This document shows, one piece after another, positions 25,176-34,459 of a DNA stretch of 56,964 bases. The notes under the pieces were generated by a model that saw nothing but the letters and a program-made list of their open reading frames with translations, was not told the origin of the DNA and did no database searches. This DNA is from an uncultured Lachnospiraceae bacterium (lineage in GTDB: Bacteria; Bacillota; Clostridia; Lachnospirales; Lachnospiraceae): positions 1 through 56,964 of the forward strand of contig CANQNE010000014.1 of NCBI GenBank assembly GCA_947625135.1, given 5' to 3'. A program made the translations under genes and the position numbers. Position 1 is the first letter of the stretch. Each line of letters opens with the position of its first letter.

Positions 25176-26186
25176 ATGAGCAAAATCGTTATTCCGGCGG
25201 GGTATCAGCCGTCACTTGGCATTAAAGAAACACAGATTGCCATCAAGCAGGTAAAGGATTTTTTCCAGAGAGAACTGGCAGCGCAGCTCAATTTAAAACG
25301 GGTGTCCGCTCCGCTGTTCGTGGCGCCGGAATCCGGCCTGAACGACAACTTAAACGGCGTGGAACGCCCGGTGAGCTTTGGGGTCAAGGAGCAGGGAGAC
25401 AAGGAGGTTGAGATCGTTCATTCTCTGGCAAAATGGAAGCGTCTCGCTTTAAAGCGTTACGGATTTGAGGCGGGCGAGGGTTTGTACACGGATATGAACG
25501 CCATCCGCCGGGACGAAGACACCGACAATCTCCATTCGCTGTTTGTGGATCAATGGGACTGGGAAAAGGTCATCAACAAAGAGGATCGAACAGAGGAGAC
25601 ATTGCGAGAGACGGTAAAGTCTGTTTATGAGGCGCTGCGGGTGACGGAGAAATATATCGCCAATAAATATCAGTATGTGGAATGTTTCCTGCCGGAGGAG
25701 ATCACCTTTGTGACTTCCCAGCAGCTTTTGGACCGGTATCCGGACTGTGATGCCAGAGAGCGGGAAAACCGGGCGGCAAGAGAATTCGGAGCAGTGTTCA
25801 TCATGCAGATCGGCGGTCTGCTCTCAAACGGAGAAAAGCATGACGGGCGGGCGCCGGATTATGACGACTGGCAGCTGAACGGCGATATCGTAGTCTACTA
25901 TCCGGTACTGGACCGGGCTTTTGAGCTGTCCTCCATGGGCATCCGGGTGGATGAGGACTCCCTGAAGAAGCAGCTGGAGGAGGCGGGATGCCCGGAGCGG
26001 GCGAAGCTGCCTTTCCAGAAAGCGATTCTGGACAAAGCGCTGCCCTATACTATCGGCGGCGGTATCGGACAGTCCCGTATCTGTATGTTTTTCCTGCGGA
26101 AGGCGCATATCGGGGAAGTACAGGCGTCCCTCTGGAAGGATGAGGACTGGGACTATGCAAAAGAACACGGCGTTACATTTTTATAA
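25176..26186 (+). CDS. asnA: aspartate-ammonia ligase (asparagine synthetase A)
   Basis: Makes asparagine from aspartate, ammonia and ATP. It is a class II synthetase-fold relative of AspRS. The 336-residue product starts MSKIVIPAGYQPSLGIKETQ and contains VAPESGLNDNLNGVERPVSF, YTDMNAIRRDEDTDNLHSLF and the C-terminal YTIGGGIGQSRICMFFLRK. Length matches AsnA. ATG 25176 with GGAGG upstream was chosen over an in-frame ATG at 25152. It uses free ammonia, fitting an anaerobic gut niche. Confidence 0.95.
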   Translation: MSKIVIPAGYQPSLGIKETQIAIKQVKDFFQRELAAQLNLKRVSAPLFVAPESGLNDNLNGVERPVSFGVKEQGDKEVEIVHSLAKWKRLALKRYGFEAGEGLYTDMNAIRRDEDTDNLHSLFVDQWDWEKVINKEDRTEETLRETVKSVYEALRVTEKYIANKYQYVECFLPEEITFVTSQQLLDRYPDCDARERENRAAREFGAVFIMQIGGLLSNGEKHDGRAPDYDDWQLNGDIVVYYPVLDRAFELSSMGIRVDEDSLKKQLEEAGCPERAKLPFQKAILDKALPYTIGGGIGQSRICMFFLRKAHIGEVQASLWKDEDWDYAKEHGVTFL

Positions 26187-26221
26187 ATCAAAAATCAGCA
26201 GATGGGAGGAAATCACACATT

Positions 26222-27340
26222 ATGAAGTACAAGAAAAACTGGAAAGAGACGCAAAAGAAATTTATCGACTGGTGGAACCATAAGAACACGGGGCGGCCGC
26301 TGATGATCGTGATGGCGAAGAAGGATCAGAAGAAGCCGCTGGACCCCAAATATGAGTATAATAATCTGGATGAAAAATATATGGATCCGGAAAAAATGGT
26401 GGCGCACTACAGAAACTGGGCGGAAAACATTGAATGGATGGGCGAAGCGTTCCCCTGTATGTTTGCTGACTTCGGCCCCGGTTCCATTGCCGGTTATCTG
26501 GGCTCCAACATTGTGTTCGGAGAGCGGACAGTCTGGTTTGAAGAGTGCGTGGAGGACTGGGATGAAGTGCCCCCGCTGAAATTTGATCCGGAAAATAAAT
26601 GGTTCAAAAAGCACATTGAAGTAGTGAAAAAGTGTACGGAGCTGGCAAAGGGAGACTTTATCAATACGATCCCCGATCTGATGGAGAATATCGACGTACT
26701 CTCCTCTCTCCGCGGCGCGCAGGACACCATCTTTGATATGATGGATGAGCCGGAAATGGTGGCGGAGCGCATCCAGCAGGTTCAGGACTGCTATTTTGAG
26801 TATTATAACCGGTTTTATGATATTGTAAAGCTGCCGGACGGTTCTTCCTCTTATACCATGTTCTCTATATGGGGACCGGGAAAGGTGGCAAAGCTCCAGT
26901 GCGACTTCTCTGCCATGATGTCTCCCACCCAATTCAGGGAGTTTATTCAGGAACCGCTGCGGCAGCAGGCAAAGCAGCTGGACTATGTACTGTATCATCT
27001 GGACGGACCTGACGCCATCAAGCATGTGGATGCGCTGATGGAGATCGACGAGATCGACGCGCTCCAGTGGACCAGCGGCGACCACGGGCCCGACGGCACC
27101 CAGGAGGAATGGTTTGAGCCTATTTATGACAAGGTGATCCGGGCAGGAAAATCCCTCTGGATCAAGGTGTATACCGGAACAGTGGATGACTGGATCGCAG
27201 GCGTGGATCGGATCGTGAAGCGTTATGGTTCGGAACGGCTGTACTTCTATTTTAATCCTATGTCTATGGAGGACGCAAAGAAGCTGATGGATTATGCGGA
27301 AGCCAACTGGCGGGATGTAAAGGGGACTTTTGAAGGATGA
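26222..27340 (+). CDS. uroporphyrinogen decarboxylase-fold protein
   Basis: A 372-residue protein that resembles the UroD/corrinoid methyltransferase superfamily, for example in FADFGPGSIAGYLGSNIVF and YVLYHLDGPDAIKHVDALM. The conserved arginines and aspartate of true heme-pathway UroD are not obvious, and no heme genes are nearby, so porphyrin decarboxylation is unlikely. Many Clostridia carry such proteins beside glycosidases or methyltransferases. It shares an ATGA overlap with the next gene, a GH106-like glycosidase, implying coupled translation and a common pathway, possibly handling a methylated or plant-derived substrate. GGGAGG precedes the ATG. The exact role is unknown. Confidence 0.65.
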   Translation: MKYKKNWKETQKKFIDWWNHKNTGRPLMIVMAKKDQKKPLDPKYEYNNLDEKYMDPEKMVAHYRNWAENIEWMGEAFPCMFADFGPGSIAGYLGSNIVFGERTVWFEECVEDWDEVPPLKFDPENKWFKKHIEVVKKCTELAKGDFINTIPDLMENIDVLSSLRGAQDTIFDMMDEPEMVAERIQQVQDCYFEYYNRFYDIVKLPDGSSSYTMFSIWGPGKVAKLQCDFSAMMSPTQFREFIQEPLRQQAKQLDYVLYHLDGPDAIKHVDALMEIDEIDALQWTSGDHGPDGTQEEWFEPIYDKVIRAGKSLWIKVYTGTVDDWIAGVDRIVKRYGSERLYFYFNPMSMEDAKKLMDYAEANWRDVKGTFEG

Positions 27341-30300
27341 TCAGAGAATTTAAGAATCCGTCTGCGCAGTACCGGCCCATCCCCTTCTGGTCATGGAATG
27401 ACAAGTTGGAGATCGAAGAGCTGAAGCGGCAGATTGACGAGATGAAAAAGGCAAGGGTAGGCGGCTATTTTATGCACGCCCGTTCCGGCCTAAAAACAGA
27501 ATATCTGAGTGAGGAATGGTTCGACTGCATCAGGGCAGGCATTGAGAAGGCAAAGGAGACGGGACTGCAGGCGTGGGTTTACGATGAGAACGGATGGCCC
27601 AGTGGTTTCGCCGGCGGCATTGTGCCGGAGATGAGTCCTGATTACCATGCAAAATATATTTCCCTGAAGGTGTGCGCCTCTGTGGAGGAGGTGGATCGGG
27701 AAGGCCTGCTGGCGCTTTATACGTACGAGCCTGAGACAAAGAAGTATAAAAAAGAAGCGGTATTTTTCCCGGCAAAGGACGGCGGGGAAGAAAACGATCC
27801 GCTGCCTGATCTGACCCTTTCCCCGGGAACAGAACTGCTTGCGGTAAAGCGGAATTCAAACCGATATTACATTGATACCATGAATAAGCGGGCGGTGGAA
27901 GCCTTTTTGCAGGTGACCCATCAGGAATACTATCAGCGGTTTGGGGAAGATTTCGGCAAGTACATGCACGGCTTTTTCACCGATGAACCCCGGCTGACCT
28001 GTGATAATTTTCTGGATCTGGCATGGTCCGACGATCTGCCGGAGGCGTTTACAAAGGCTTATGGTTATGACATTCTGGATGTCATCCCGGCGCTGTATTA
28101 TCCCACCGAAGATTATGAAAAGGTGCGCTATGATTTCTGGTCGCTGGTGAACCATCTGTTTGTCCATCATTATATGCAAACGATCTATGACTGGTGCGAG
28201 GCGCATCATTGCAAGGCCACAGGCCACATTATGATGGAGGAGAGCGTATTCAGCCAAATGACAAGCACCGGCGGCGTCATGCCCTTTTATGAATTTCTTC
28301 ATATTCCGGGCATTGACTGGCTCCGCAGGCCCATTTCTTCTCCTGTGATCGCGAAGCAGGTGGGCTCCGCGGCCTGTCAGCTTGGCAAAAAGCAGGTACT
28401 GACAGAATCTTTTGCCCTCAGCGGCTGGGATGTGACCTTTGAAGAACTGAAATGGATTGCGGAATGGCAGTTTGTCAACGGCGTTAATCAGATCTGCCAG
28501 CATCTGGAGGGCTATACCATCCGGGGCGTGCGCAAGAGAGATTATCCCCCCTCATTATTTATTCAGCAGACGTGGTGGGAGGAGTACGGACAGTTTAATG
28601 ATTATCTGGGCAGACTGTGCGTGGCGCTCTCCGCAGGTAATCAGAGGGCAGACGTGCTGCTGCTCCACCCCATGCACAGCGGCTATGTGCTTTATGACGG
28701 AACCCGCACCGACGCTATGCGCCGACTGGACGATGCGTTTACAGAAATAAGTGAGACCCTGTCCGGACAGCATATCAGCTATCATTTTGGAGATGAGAAG
28801 CTGATCGCCCGTCATGGCAGCGTGGAAGGTGACCGGTTCATTGTGGGCGAAATCGGGTATAAGACGGTGATCCTGCCGGAAATGTATGCGATCAACGGCG
28901 TTACCGTAAAGCTGCTCCTTCAGTTTTTAGCAAACGGCGGAACCGTGCTGTCCATGGGAAGGTTTCCTTCCTATATTAACGGGGAGCAGGAAGATCTGCG
29001 CCAGCTTGCCGGCGCGGTGGAGAAGGTGACGGCGGACACAGTGCGGGATAAAATGGCGGCAAAGCAGCTGCTTGCCCTCAGTGTTTCCGAAGAGGGACAG
29101 GAGGTGGACTGCATCTCTTATCAGCAGAGGGAAACAGAGGAGGGAACGCTGTTGTTCCTTGTGAACCATAGCCAGGAGCGCACTTGCCATACCACTGTAA
29201 AGATCTTGGGAAGAGAAGCAGGCGTCCGGCGTCTTGTGGCGGAAACAGGAGAATGTGAGCCGGTTTCTTATGACGCTTCCGGCGCAGATACCGTTTTTTC
29301 CCTTACTTTTGCGCCGATGCAGTCTTATCTGCTGCTGGCGGAGGATCTAAAGGAAACGGATCAGAAGATCGTGCTTTTGGAGGAGCCGCCTGTACAGCGG
29401 ATCGAATTGGCGGATGACTGGGAGATCACGGAAATGGATCTCAATTCCATGACGCTGGATCAGTGTATGTATTCCATCGACGGCGGGGAATGGATGGGTC
29501 CCATAGCAGTGATCCGGCTGCAGAATCTGTTGTTGGATCTTCAGCGGCCCTGCCATGTAAAGCTGAAATTTTCCTTTGAGGCGGAGATGGATCTGTCCAA
29601 AAATAAAGAGTTTTATGTGGTAGTGGAGGACGCCCCCCTGTACAGTATTTTTGTGAACGGGCAGGAGATTTCCACAAAGGAGCAAGGCTTCTGGAAGGAC
29701 AAGTCCTTTAAAAAGGCAGATATCAAGTCTGCCGTGCGGCAGGGAAAAAATGAGATCCTGCTGGAAACAGACTTCAGACAGCCTCAGAAGGTTTATGATG
29801 TGCTGTATGGGGAAGACGTATACGAGACAGAGATCAACAAGATCACCTTTGACATGGAGATTGAGAATATTTATCTGCTGGGAGATTTCGGCGTGAAATC
29901 AAAAACGCCATACATCCCCCGGGAGCGGCGGGCAATGGTGACGGAAGGTCCCTTTGTGATCACGGATGCGCCGGTGGGATTTACCGGCGGAGATTTTACT
30001 ACAAACGGGCTTCTGTTCTTTGCGGGACAGCTGTCAGTGTCTCAGCGGCTTCAGATCCGGAAGGAAGCGGGAAAGCGGCTGATGCTGCAGATTGGCAATC
30101 ACAATGCGCCGCTGGTGCAGGTGTTTGTCAACGGCGTCAAGGTAAAGGATTCCCTGTGGGCGCCATACGAGGCGGATATCACGGAAGCGGCCGTGGAAGG
30201 GGAAAACCTGATCACCCTGAAATTCTATGCCTCTAATCGCAACCTGTTCGGCCCCCACCATCATATTAACGGAGAATGTTATAATGTGGGGCCGGAGAGC

Positions 30301-30426
30301 TTTACCGGAAAATGGAGCTGGGTAGAACGGACGTCAGAAGCGGATGCCACGGAAATCTATGATATGGATAAGGATTTCTGGACGGACACTTATTGCTTTG
30401 TGGAATTTGGCCTTCCGAAAAAATAG
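27337..30426 (+). CDS. GH106-like glycoside hydrolase (alpha-L-rhamnosidase family)
   Basis: A large 1029-residue enzyme without a signal peptide, so cytoplasmic. The N-terminal catalytic part has PIPFWSWNDKLEIEELKRQI, GGYFMHARSGLKTEYLSEEW, AWVYDENGWPSG and GFFTDEPRLTCDNF, all features of GH106 and its relatives. The C-terminal half is beta-rich, with jelly-roll-like segments such as VQVFVNGVKVKDSLWAPYEA. GH106 enzymes remove L-rhamnose from plant glycosides and pectin; distant members have other substrates. The ATG overlaps the UroD-like gene stop (ATGA). A hairpin terminator follows at 30494-30533. Confidence 0.8.
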   Translation: MIREFKNPSAQYRPIPFWSWNDKLEIEELKRQIDEMKKARVGGYFMHARSGLKTEYLSEEWFDCIRAGIEKAKETGLQAWVYDENGWPSGFAGGIVPEMSPDYHAKYISLKVCASVEEVDREGLLALYTYEPETKKYKKEAVFFPAKDGGEENDPLPDLTLSPGTELLAVKRNSNRYYIDTMNKRAVEAFLQVTHQEYYQRFGEDFGKYMHGFFTDEPRLTCDNFLDLAWSDDLPEAFTKAYGYDILDVIPALYYPTEDYEKVRYDFWSLVNHLFVHHYMQTIYDWCEAHHCKATGHIMMEESVFSQMTSTGGVMPFYEFLHIPGIDWLRRPISSPVIAKQVGSAACQLGKKQVLTESFALSGWDVTFEELKWIAEWQFVNGVNQICQHLEGYTIRGVRKRDYPPSLFIQQTWWEEYGQFNDYLGRLCVALSAGNQRADVLLLHPMHSGYVLYDGTRTDAMRRLDDAFTEISETLSGQHISYHFGDEKLIARHGSVEGDRFIVGEIGYKTVILPEMYAINGVTVKLLLQFLANGGTVLSMGRFPSYINGEQEDLRQLAGAVEKVTADTVRDKMAAKQLLALSVSEEGQEVDCISYQQRETEEGTLLFLVNHSQERTCHTTVKILGREAGVRRLVAETGECEPVSYDASGADTVFSLTFAPMQSYLLLAEDLKETDQKIVLLEEPPVQRIELADDWEITEMDLNSMTLDQCMYSIDGGEWMGPIAVIRLQNLLLDLQRPCHVKLKFSFEAEMDLSKNKEFYVVVEDAPLYSIFVNGQEISTKEQGFWKDKSFKKADIKSAVRQGKNEILLETDFRQPQKVYDVLYGEDVYETEINKITFDMEIENIYLLGDFGVKSKTPYIPRERRAMVTEGPFVITDAPVGFTGGDFTTNGLLFFAGQLSVSQRLQIRKEAGKRLMLQIGNHNAPLVQVFVNGVKVKDSLWAPYEADITEAAVEGENLITLKFYASNRNLFGPHHHINGECYNVGPESFTGKWSWVERTSEADATEIYDMDKDFWTDTYCFVEFGLPKK

Positions 30427-30493
30427 TACGGCAAGCTGAAAAGCGAAATAATGATGCCGGTTTCGGAAACCCGGAACCGATTACAGAAAAAGA

Positions 30494-30533
30494 GCCTGTT
30501 ATAGATTGTCATCAGAGACAAGCCATAACAGGC
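30494..30533 (+). terminator. bidirectional terminator between the GH106-like gene and murA
   Basis: Stem GCCTGTTAT (30494-30502) with ATAACAGGC (30525-30533). It is flanked by A-rich sequence on the left and CCTTTGTTTGTT on the right, so it can serve both converging genes. Confidence 0.75.
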
Positions 30534-30556
30534 CCTTTGTTTGTTGTATGGATCAG

Positions 30557-31855
30557 TTAAACAGCTTCTGACATCAGCTGGAATTTTCGGATCTCTTTAT
30601 CTGTGGTGACCTGACGGATCTCCGCGCCTAAGCCCCGCAGCTTTTCATCAAAGCGTTCATAGCCTCGCTTTATGTACACAATGTCTTCCACCACGGAAAA
30701 GCCTTCTGCCGCCAGCCCCGCGATGACCAGCGCCGCTCCTGCCCGCAGATCAGGGGAACTGACAATGGCTCCGGAAAGCCGATCCACGCCGGTAATGATG
30801 GCGGTATTGCTTTCTACTTTGATTCTTGCGCCCATTCGCGCCAATTCATCTACATATTTAAAACGATTTTCAAAAATACTCTCTGTGACGATACTGGTAC
30901 CGTTTGCCAGAGACAGAACAACAGAGATCTGGGGCTGCATATCCGTGGGAAATCCGGGATAAGGCAGCGTCTTGATATGAGTATTCCGCAATTTGTTTTT
31001 ACAGTAAACCCGTACCGCGTCGTCGGATTCTTCCACCTGACAACCCATCTCCATCAGTTTGGAGCTGATCGCCTCCAGATGCTTGGGGATCACATTCTTA
31101 ACAGTAACGTCACCCTTTGTAGCGGCGGCGGCGAACATAAAGGTGCCGGCCTCGATCTGATCGGGAATGACGGTATATTCTGCCCGGTGCAGTCTGGGAA
31201 CGCCCTTGATGCGGATCACGTCTGTGCCCGCGCCCTTGATATTGGCGCCCATGCTGTTGAGAAAATTGGCAAGATCCACAATGTGAGGCTCTTTTGCGGC
31301 ATTTTCCATAATGGTGGTGCCCTCCGCCATGGTCGCCGCCATCATCACATTGATGGTCGCGCCCACGGAAACCACGTCAAAATATAGATGGGTGCCTTCC
31401 AGACGGGAAGCCTCTGCGGAAATGGAGCCGTACTCGATGCGCACGTCGGCGCCCAGGGCACGGAACCCCTTCAGATGCTGGTCAATGGGCCGGGTTCCGA
31501 TGTTGCAGCCTCCGGGAAGAGGAACCTCCGCCTTTTTGTATTTGCCCAGCAGCGCGCCCAGCAGGTAATAGGAAGCGCGGATCTTTTTTATGTATTCGTA
31601 ATCCAAGCTGAAATCATGAATTCCGGAACCGTTGATCTTTACGGTATGGGCATCTACCCGTTCTACATAAGCGCCGATTCCCTCGATCGCCTGCAGCAGA
31701 GCGTTGATGTCGCTGACGTCGGGAATGTTATCGATGGTAACGGTCTCATCTGTCATGATAGAAGCCGCCAAAATACCAAGCGCTGCATTTTTTGCACCGC
31801 TGATCTCGACTTCTCCGACAAGGGGAGTGCCGCCCTTGATTACATATCGTTCCAT
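30557..31855 (-). CDS. murA: UDP-N-acetylglucosamine 1-carboxyvinyltransferase
   Basis: First committed step of peptidoglycan synthesis: transfers enolpyruvate from PEP to UDP-GlcNAc in the cytoplasm. The 432-residue product starts MERYVIKGGTPLVGEVEISG and has the substrate loop EVPLPGGCNIGTRPIDQHLK, whose Cys is the fosfomycin target. YPGFPTDMQPQISVVLSLA and PDLRAGAALVIAGLAAEG are further family motifs. A GAGGTG ribosome binding site precedes the ATG and a promoter lies at 31971-31944. Many Firmicutes have two copies; this may be either MurA1 or MurA2. Confidence 0.95.
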   Translation of the reverse strand: MERYVIKGGTPLVGEVEISGAKNAALGILAASIMTDETVTIDNIPDVSDINALLQAIEGIGAYVERVDAHTVKINGSGIHDFSLDYEYIKKIRASYYLLGALLGKYKKAEVPLPGGCNIGTRPIDQHLKGFRALGADVRIEYGSISAEASRLEGTHLYFDVVSVGATINVMMAATMAEGTTIMENAAKEPHIVDLANFLNSMGANIKGAGTDVIRIKGVPRLHRAEYTVIPDQIEAGTFMFAAAATKGDVTVKNVIPKHLEAISSKLMEMGCQVEESDDAVRVYCKNKLRNTHIKTLPYPGFPTDMQPQISVVLSLANGTSIVTESIFENRFKYVDELARMGARIKVESNTAIITGVDRLSGAIVSSPDLRAGAALVIAGLAAEGFSVVEDIVYIKRGYERFDEKLRGLGAEIRQVTTDKEIRKFQLMSEAV

Positions 31856-31943
31856 AAAGCACCTCGAATGATTCGATTAAATTCTAAAATTTATATACAA
31901 AACCTGCGTAAATTGTCATTACAAAAAGATAAACACTGCATCT

Positions 31944-31971
31944 ATTATAACATAAAAATGAAGTTTGTAAA
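31944..31971 (-). promoter_or_regulatory. promoter for murA
   Basis: On the - strand TTTACA (31971-31966) and TATAAT (31949-31944) are 16 nt apart. The leader is about 80 nt. The rest of the intergenic region 31856-32171 is A/T-rich and holds the divergent promoter at 32080; no gene is seen there. Confidence 0.65.
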
Positions 31972-32079
31972 TCAGAAATTTCATTCAGAGGAAAATTGAG
32001 GGAAAAAACAAACAGGTTTACAGGGGTAACCAACCGGGAATTTTTTGGGCGAGTACACAATTATTTCAAAAATTATTCA

Positions 32080-32107
32080 TTGACTTTTTTGCGCAGTATG
32101 GTATTCT
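32080..32107 (+). promoter_or_regulatory. promoter for the LTA-synthase-like gene
   Basis: TTGACT (32080-32085), 16 nt, then TATTCT (32102-32107) preceded by TGG, an extended -10. The start codon at 32172 follows GGAGGAAAC. Confidence 0.7.
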
Positions 32108-32171
32108 TTTATGGGTAAAAAAGGCAAAATCAAGGCATATTGGGGACTCAAAACAAACGGAGGAAACTGCG

Positions 32172-34301
32172 GTGAAAGAAACGGTAAAAAATAAACTGCA
32201 TCTGGATTGGAACGGAAAAGCAGTCGTAATTTTTGTTCTTTGGTCATTTGTTGTGAATCTCATCATTGAAACGCTGCAGCGCGTCCATGCCAACGGTGTG
32301 CTTACAGGAGGCCTGTTCGGCGGCGTGGTGGCGATCTATAAGCAGCCCTTTGTATTCTTTTATGGTATGCTGCTCATCATGACGATACTTTCGCTTTCTT
32401 TTTTATTCAAAAGGCGTTATCTGGTGATGCTCCTTCTTTCCTTTGTGTGGATCGGCTTTGCCGTTGCGGACTTTGTACTTTTGTCCTATCGTGTCACGCC
32501 TTTCTCCGTGATCGAGTTCAAGCTGATCGAGGCGGCGCTGGGCGTCCTGAACAAATATGTGTCTACACCTACCCTCATTGGTATTATCGCTGTGGCTGTG
32601 GGAGCGGTCGTGGCGCTGATCATTTGTTGGAGAAAAGTGCCGAAGATCCCGAAGGTCAATTATTTCCAGAGCGTAGTGATCATAGCGGTCATGGCGCTGC
32701 TGGTGTGGGGTTCGACGGCTTTGGGCTTTGCCACAAAGCAGTTGTCTACCAACTTCCCCAATCTGGCAAATGCGTATCTGGACTATGGTTTTGTCTATTG
32801 TTTTATAAACGGAATCGATATGGGAATACATAAGCCGGAGGACTATTCGTCGGAAAAGGTTTCAGAGATCATATCCGGCACTTATGAGCCGGAGGATCCT
32901 CAGACCTCTGAGTCGGCGCCCACGGAGGAAGCCCAGCAAGTGATCCAGCCCAATATGACAGGGCCGAATGTGATCTTTCTGCAGCTGGAGAGCTTCTTTG
33001 ACATCACAGCCGTGCAGGATCTGAAGATGTCCGCCGATCCTGTGCCGTTTTTCCGGGCGCTGAAGCAGCAGTATTCCAGCGGCTATCTGTCGGTGCCGGC
33101 TATCGGCGCGGGAACAGCCAATACAGAATTTGAAGTGATGACCGGTATGAACCTGGATTTCTTCGGTCCCGGAGAATATCCTTATAAGACAGTGCTGGAA
33201 ACCCACACCTGTGAATCTATGGCCTACAATCTCAAGGAAAACGGATATACCGCCCATGCCATTCACAACAACAGGGCAAACTTCTATAGCCGGGACAAGA
33301 TTTTTTCTCAGCTGGGCTATGATGACTTTACCTCCATTGAGGTCATGAACATACCGGAAACAGAGTACACGCCCAATGGATGGGCCAAGGACAAATGTCT
33401 CACAAAGGAGATCCTGAAGGTACTGGATTCTACGGCAAACCGGGATTATGTATATACGATTTCCGTGCAGGGCCATGGAAAATATCCCAAGGAGCAGCTG
33501 ATAGAGGATCCGGCGATCCGGCTGCTGGGAGGTATTGACGACGATAGATGGTACGGCGTGGAATATTATATCAATGAGATCCACGAGATGGATCAGTTTT
33601 TGCAGGAGCTTGTGAGAGCGCTGAAGGCAAGGCAGGAGCCGACCATACTGGTGGCTTACGGCGATCATCTGCCCGGACTTGGATTTACGGAAGACCAGCT
33701 GATCAACAAAGACATGAATCAGACAGAATATATAATCTGGGACAACATGGGACTGGAAAAGACGGATGAAGATATCGAGGCTTATCAGCTCGCCTCCAGA
33801 GTGCTGGAGCGCATAGACATCAAGACCGGTATTATCAACGCCTACCATCAGGCAAACAAGAATGTGGAGAAGCAGGAATATCTGGACAATCTGAAAATAC
33901 TGGGCTATGATATGCTTTACGGCGATATGGATGCCACAGGCGGCGAGAATAAATATATTGCCACCGATCTGAAATTCGGTGTGGCCAACGTGGCGATCCA
34001 TTCCATTATGCAGGATCCGGACGATCCTGCCTACCTGATCATCAAGGGCGATAATTTTACGCAGTACAGCCGGGTGATGAGCGGAGAGGAACGGCTCAAC
34101 GCAGAGCTGATAGACGAGCATACAATGCGGGCGATGCTGCCGGATACAGAGGAAGGCGAAAGGGTTCCCGTTCAGGTGATCCAAAGCTATAAGGGCAAAT
34201 TGACGCTGCAGACTTCCAATGAGCTGGGCATCATCCCGGTATTCCCCGAACAGCAGAATGACGAGGATTACCAGAACAATAATGATAACTTTGGCGAGTA
34301 A
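32172..34301 (+). CDS. LTA synthase-family sulfatase-fold membrane enzyme
   Basis: Polyglycerol-phosphate or related phospho-transferase acting outside the membrane. The 709-residue product has five transmembrane segments in the first 190 residues and a linker rich in Glu, Pro and Thr (240-260). The sulfatase domain starts at NVIFLQLESFFD. Glu273 and Thr315 (in GAGTANTEFEVMTG) correspond to the metal ligand and catalytic Thr of LtaS. GYTAHAIHNNRANFYSRDKI and YGDHLPGL are further metal-site motifs. About 170 residues beyond the sulfatase domain form an extra C-terminal extension ending in an Asn-rich tail. The product could be lipoteichoic acid or another glycerol-phosphate polymer. The start is GTG. 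Confidence 0.85.
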   Translation: MKETVKNKLHLDWNGKAVVIFVLWSFVVNLIIETLQRVHANGVLTGGLFGGVVAIYKQPFVFFYGMLLIMTILSLSFLFKRRYLVMLLLSFVWIGFAVADFVLLSYRVTPFSVIEFKLIEAALGVLNKYVSTPTLIGIIAVAVGAVVALIICWRKVPKIPKVNYFQSVVIIAVMALLVWGSTALGFATKQLSTNFPNLANAYLDYGFVYCFINGIDMGIHKPEDYSSEKVSEIISGTYEPEDPQTSESAPTEEAQQVIQPNMTGPNVIFLQLESFFDITAVQDLKMSADPVPFFRALKQQYSSGYLSVPAIGAGTANTEFEVMTGMNLDFFGPGEYPYKTVLETHTCESMAYNLKENGYTAHAIHNNRANFYSRDKIFSQLGYDDFTSIEVMNIPETEYTPNGWAKDKCLTKEILKVLDSTANRDYVYTISVQGHGKYPKEQLIEDPAIRLLGGIDDDRWYGVEYYINEIHEMDQFLQELVRALKARQEPTILVAYGDHLPGLGFTEDQLINKDMNQTEYIIWDNMGLEKTDEDIEAYQLASRVLERIDIKTGIINAYHQANKNVEKQEYLDNLKILGYDMLYGDMDATGGENKYIATDLKFGVANVAIHSIMQDPDDPAYLIIKGDNFTQYSRVMSGEERLNAELIDEHTMRAMLPDTEEGERVPVQVIQSYKGKLTLQTSNELGIIPVFPEQQNDEDYQNNNDNFGE

Positions 34302-34314
34302 ATAAGAACATGCA

Positions 34315-34350
34315 AAAATAAGAGGCGGGTGATTCCCGCCTCTTATTTTT
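34315..34350 (+). terminator. bidirectional terminator
   Basis: A 15-bp perfect stem AAAATAAGAGGCGGG (34315-34329) and CCCGCCTCTTATTTT (34335-34349) with a 5-nt loop and T/A runs on both sides. It ends the LTA-synthase-like gene on + and the DUF624 gene on -. Confidence 0.9.
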
Positions 34351-34369
34351 TGAGAGTTCTGCTTATTCG

Positions 34370-34459
34370 CCGTCGTCGGTGTTTTAACCGTCGTCGGTGT
34401 TTTAACCGTCGTCGGTGTTTTGACCGTCGTCGGTGTTTTGACCGTCCTCGGTGTTTTGA
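34370..34459 (-). repeat. 18-bp minisatellite at the 3' end of the DUF624 gene
   Basis: Five units of 18 bp (34370, 34388, 34406, 34424, 34442), consensus on + CCGTCGTCGGTGTTTTGA; a degenerate sixth follows to 34477. Read on the - strand they encode Gln-Asn-Thr-Asp-Asp-Gly. In the two units nearest the 3' end the Gln codon CAA is changed to TAA, creating the present stop at 34404-34402. Confidence 0.9.

Noticed and set aside
34370-34459. CRISPR array
   Set aside because: The units are directly adjacent with no spacers, and they are coding. The 16-bp array at 45925-46004 was rejected for the same lack of spacers.
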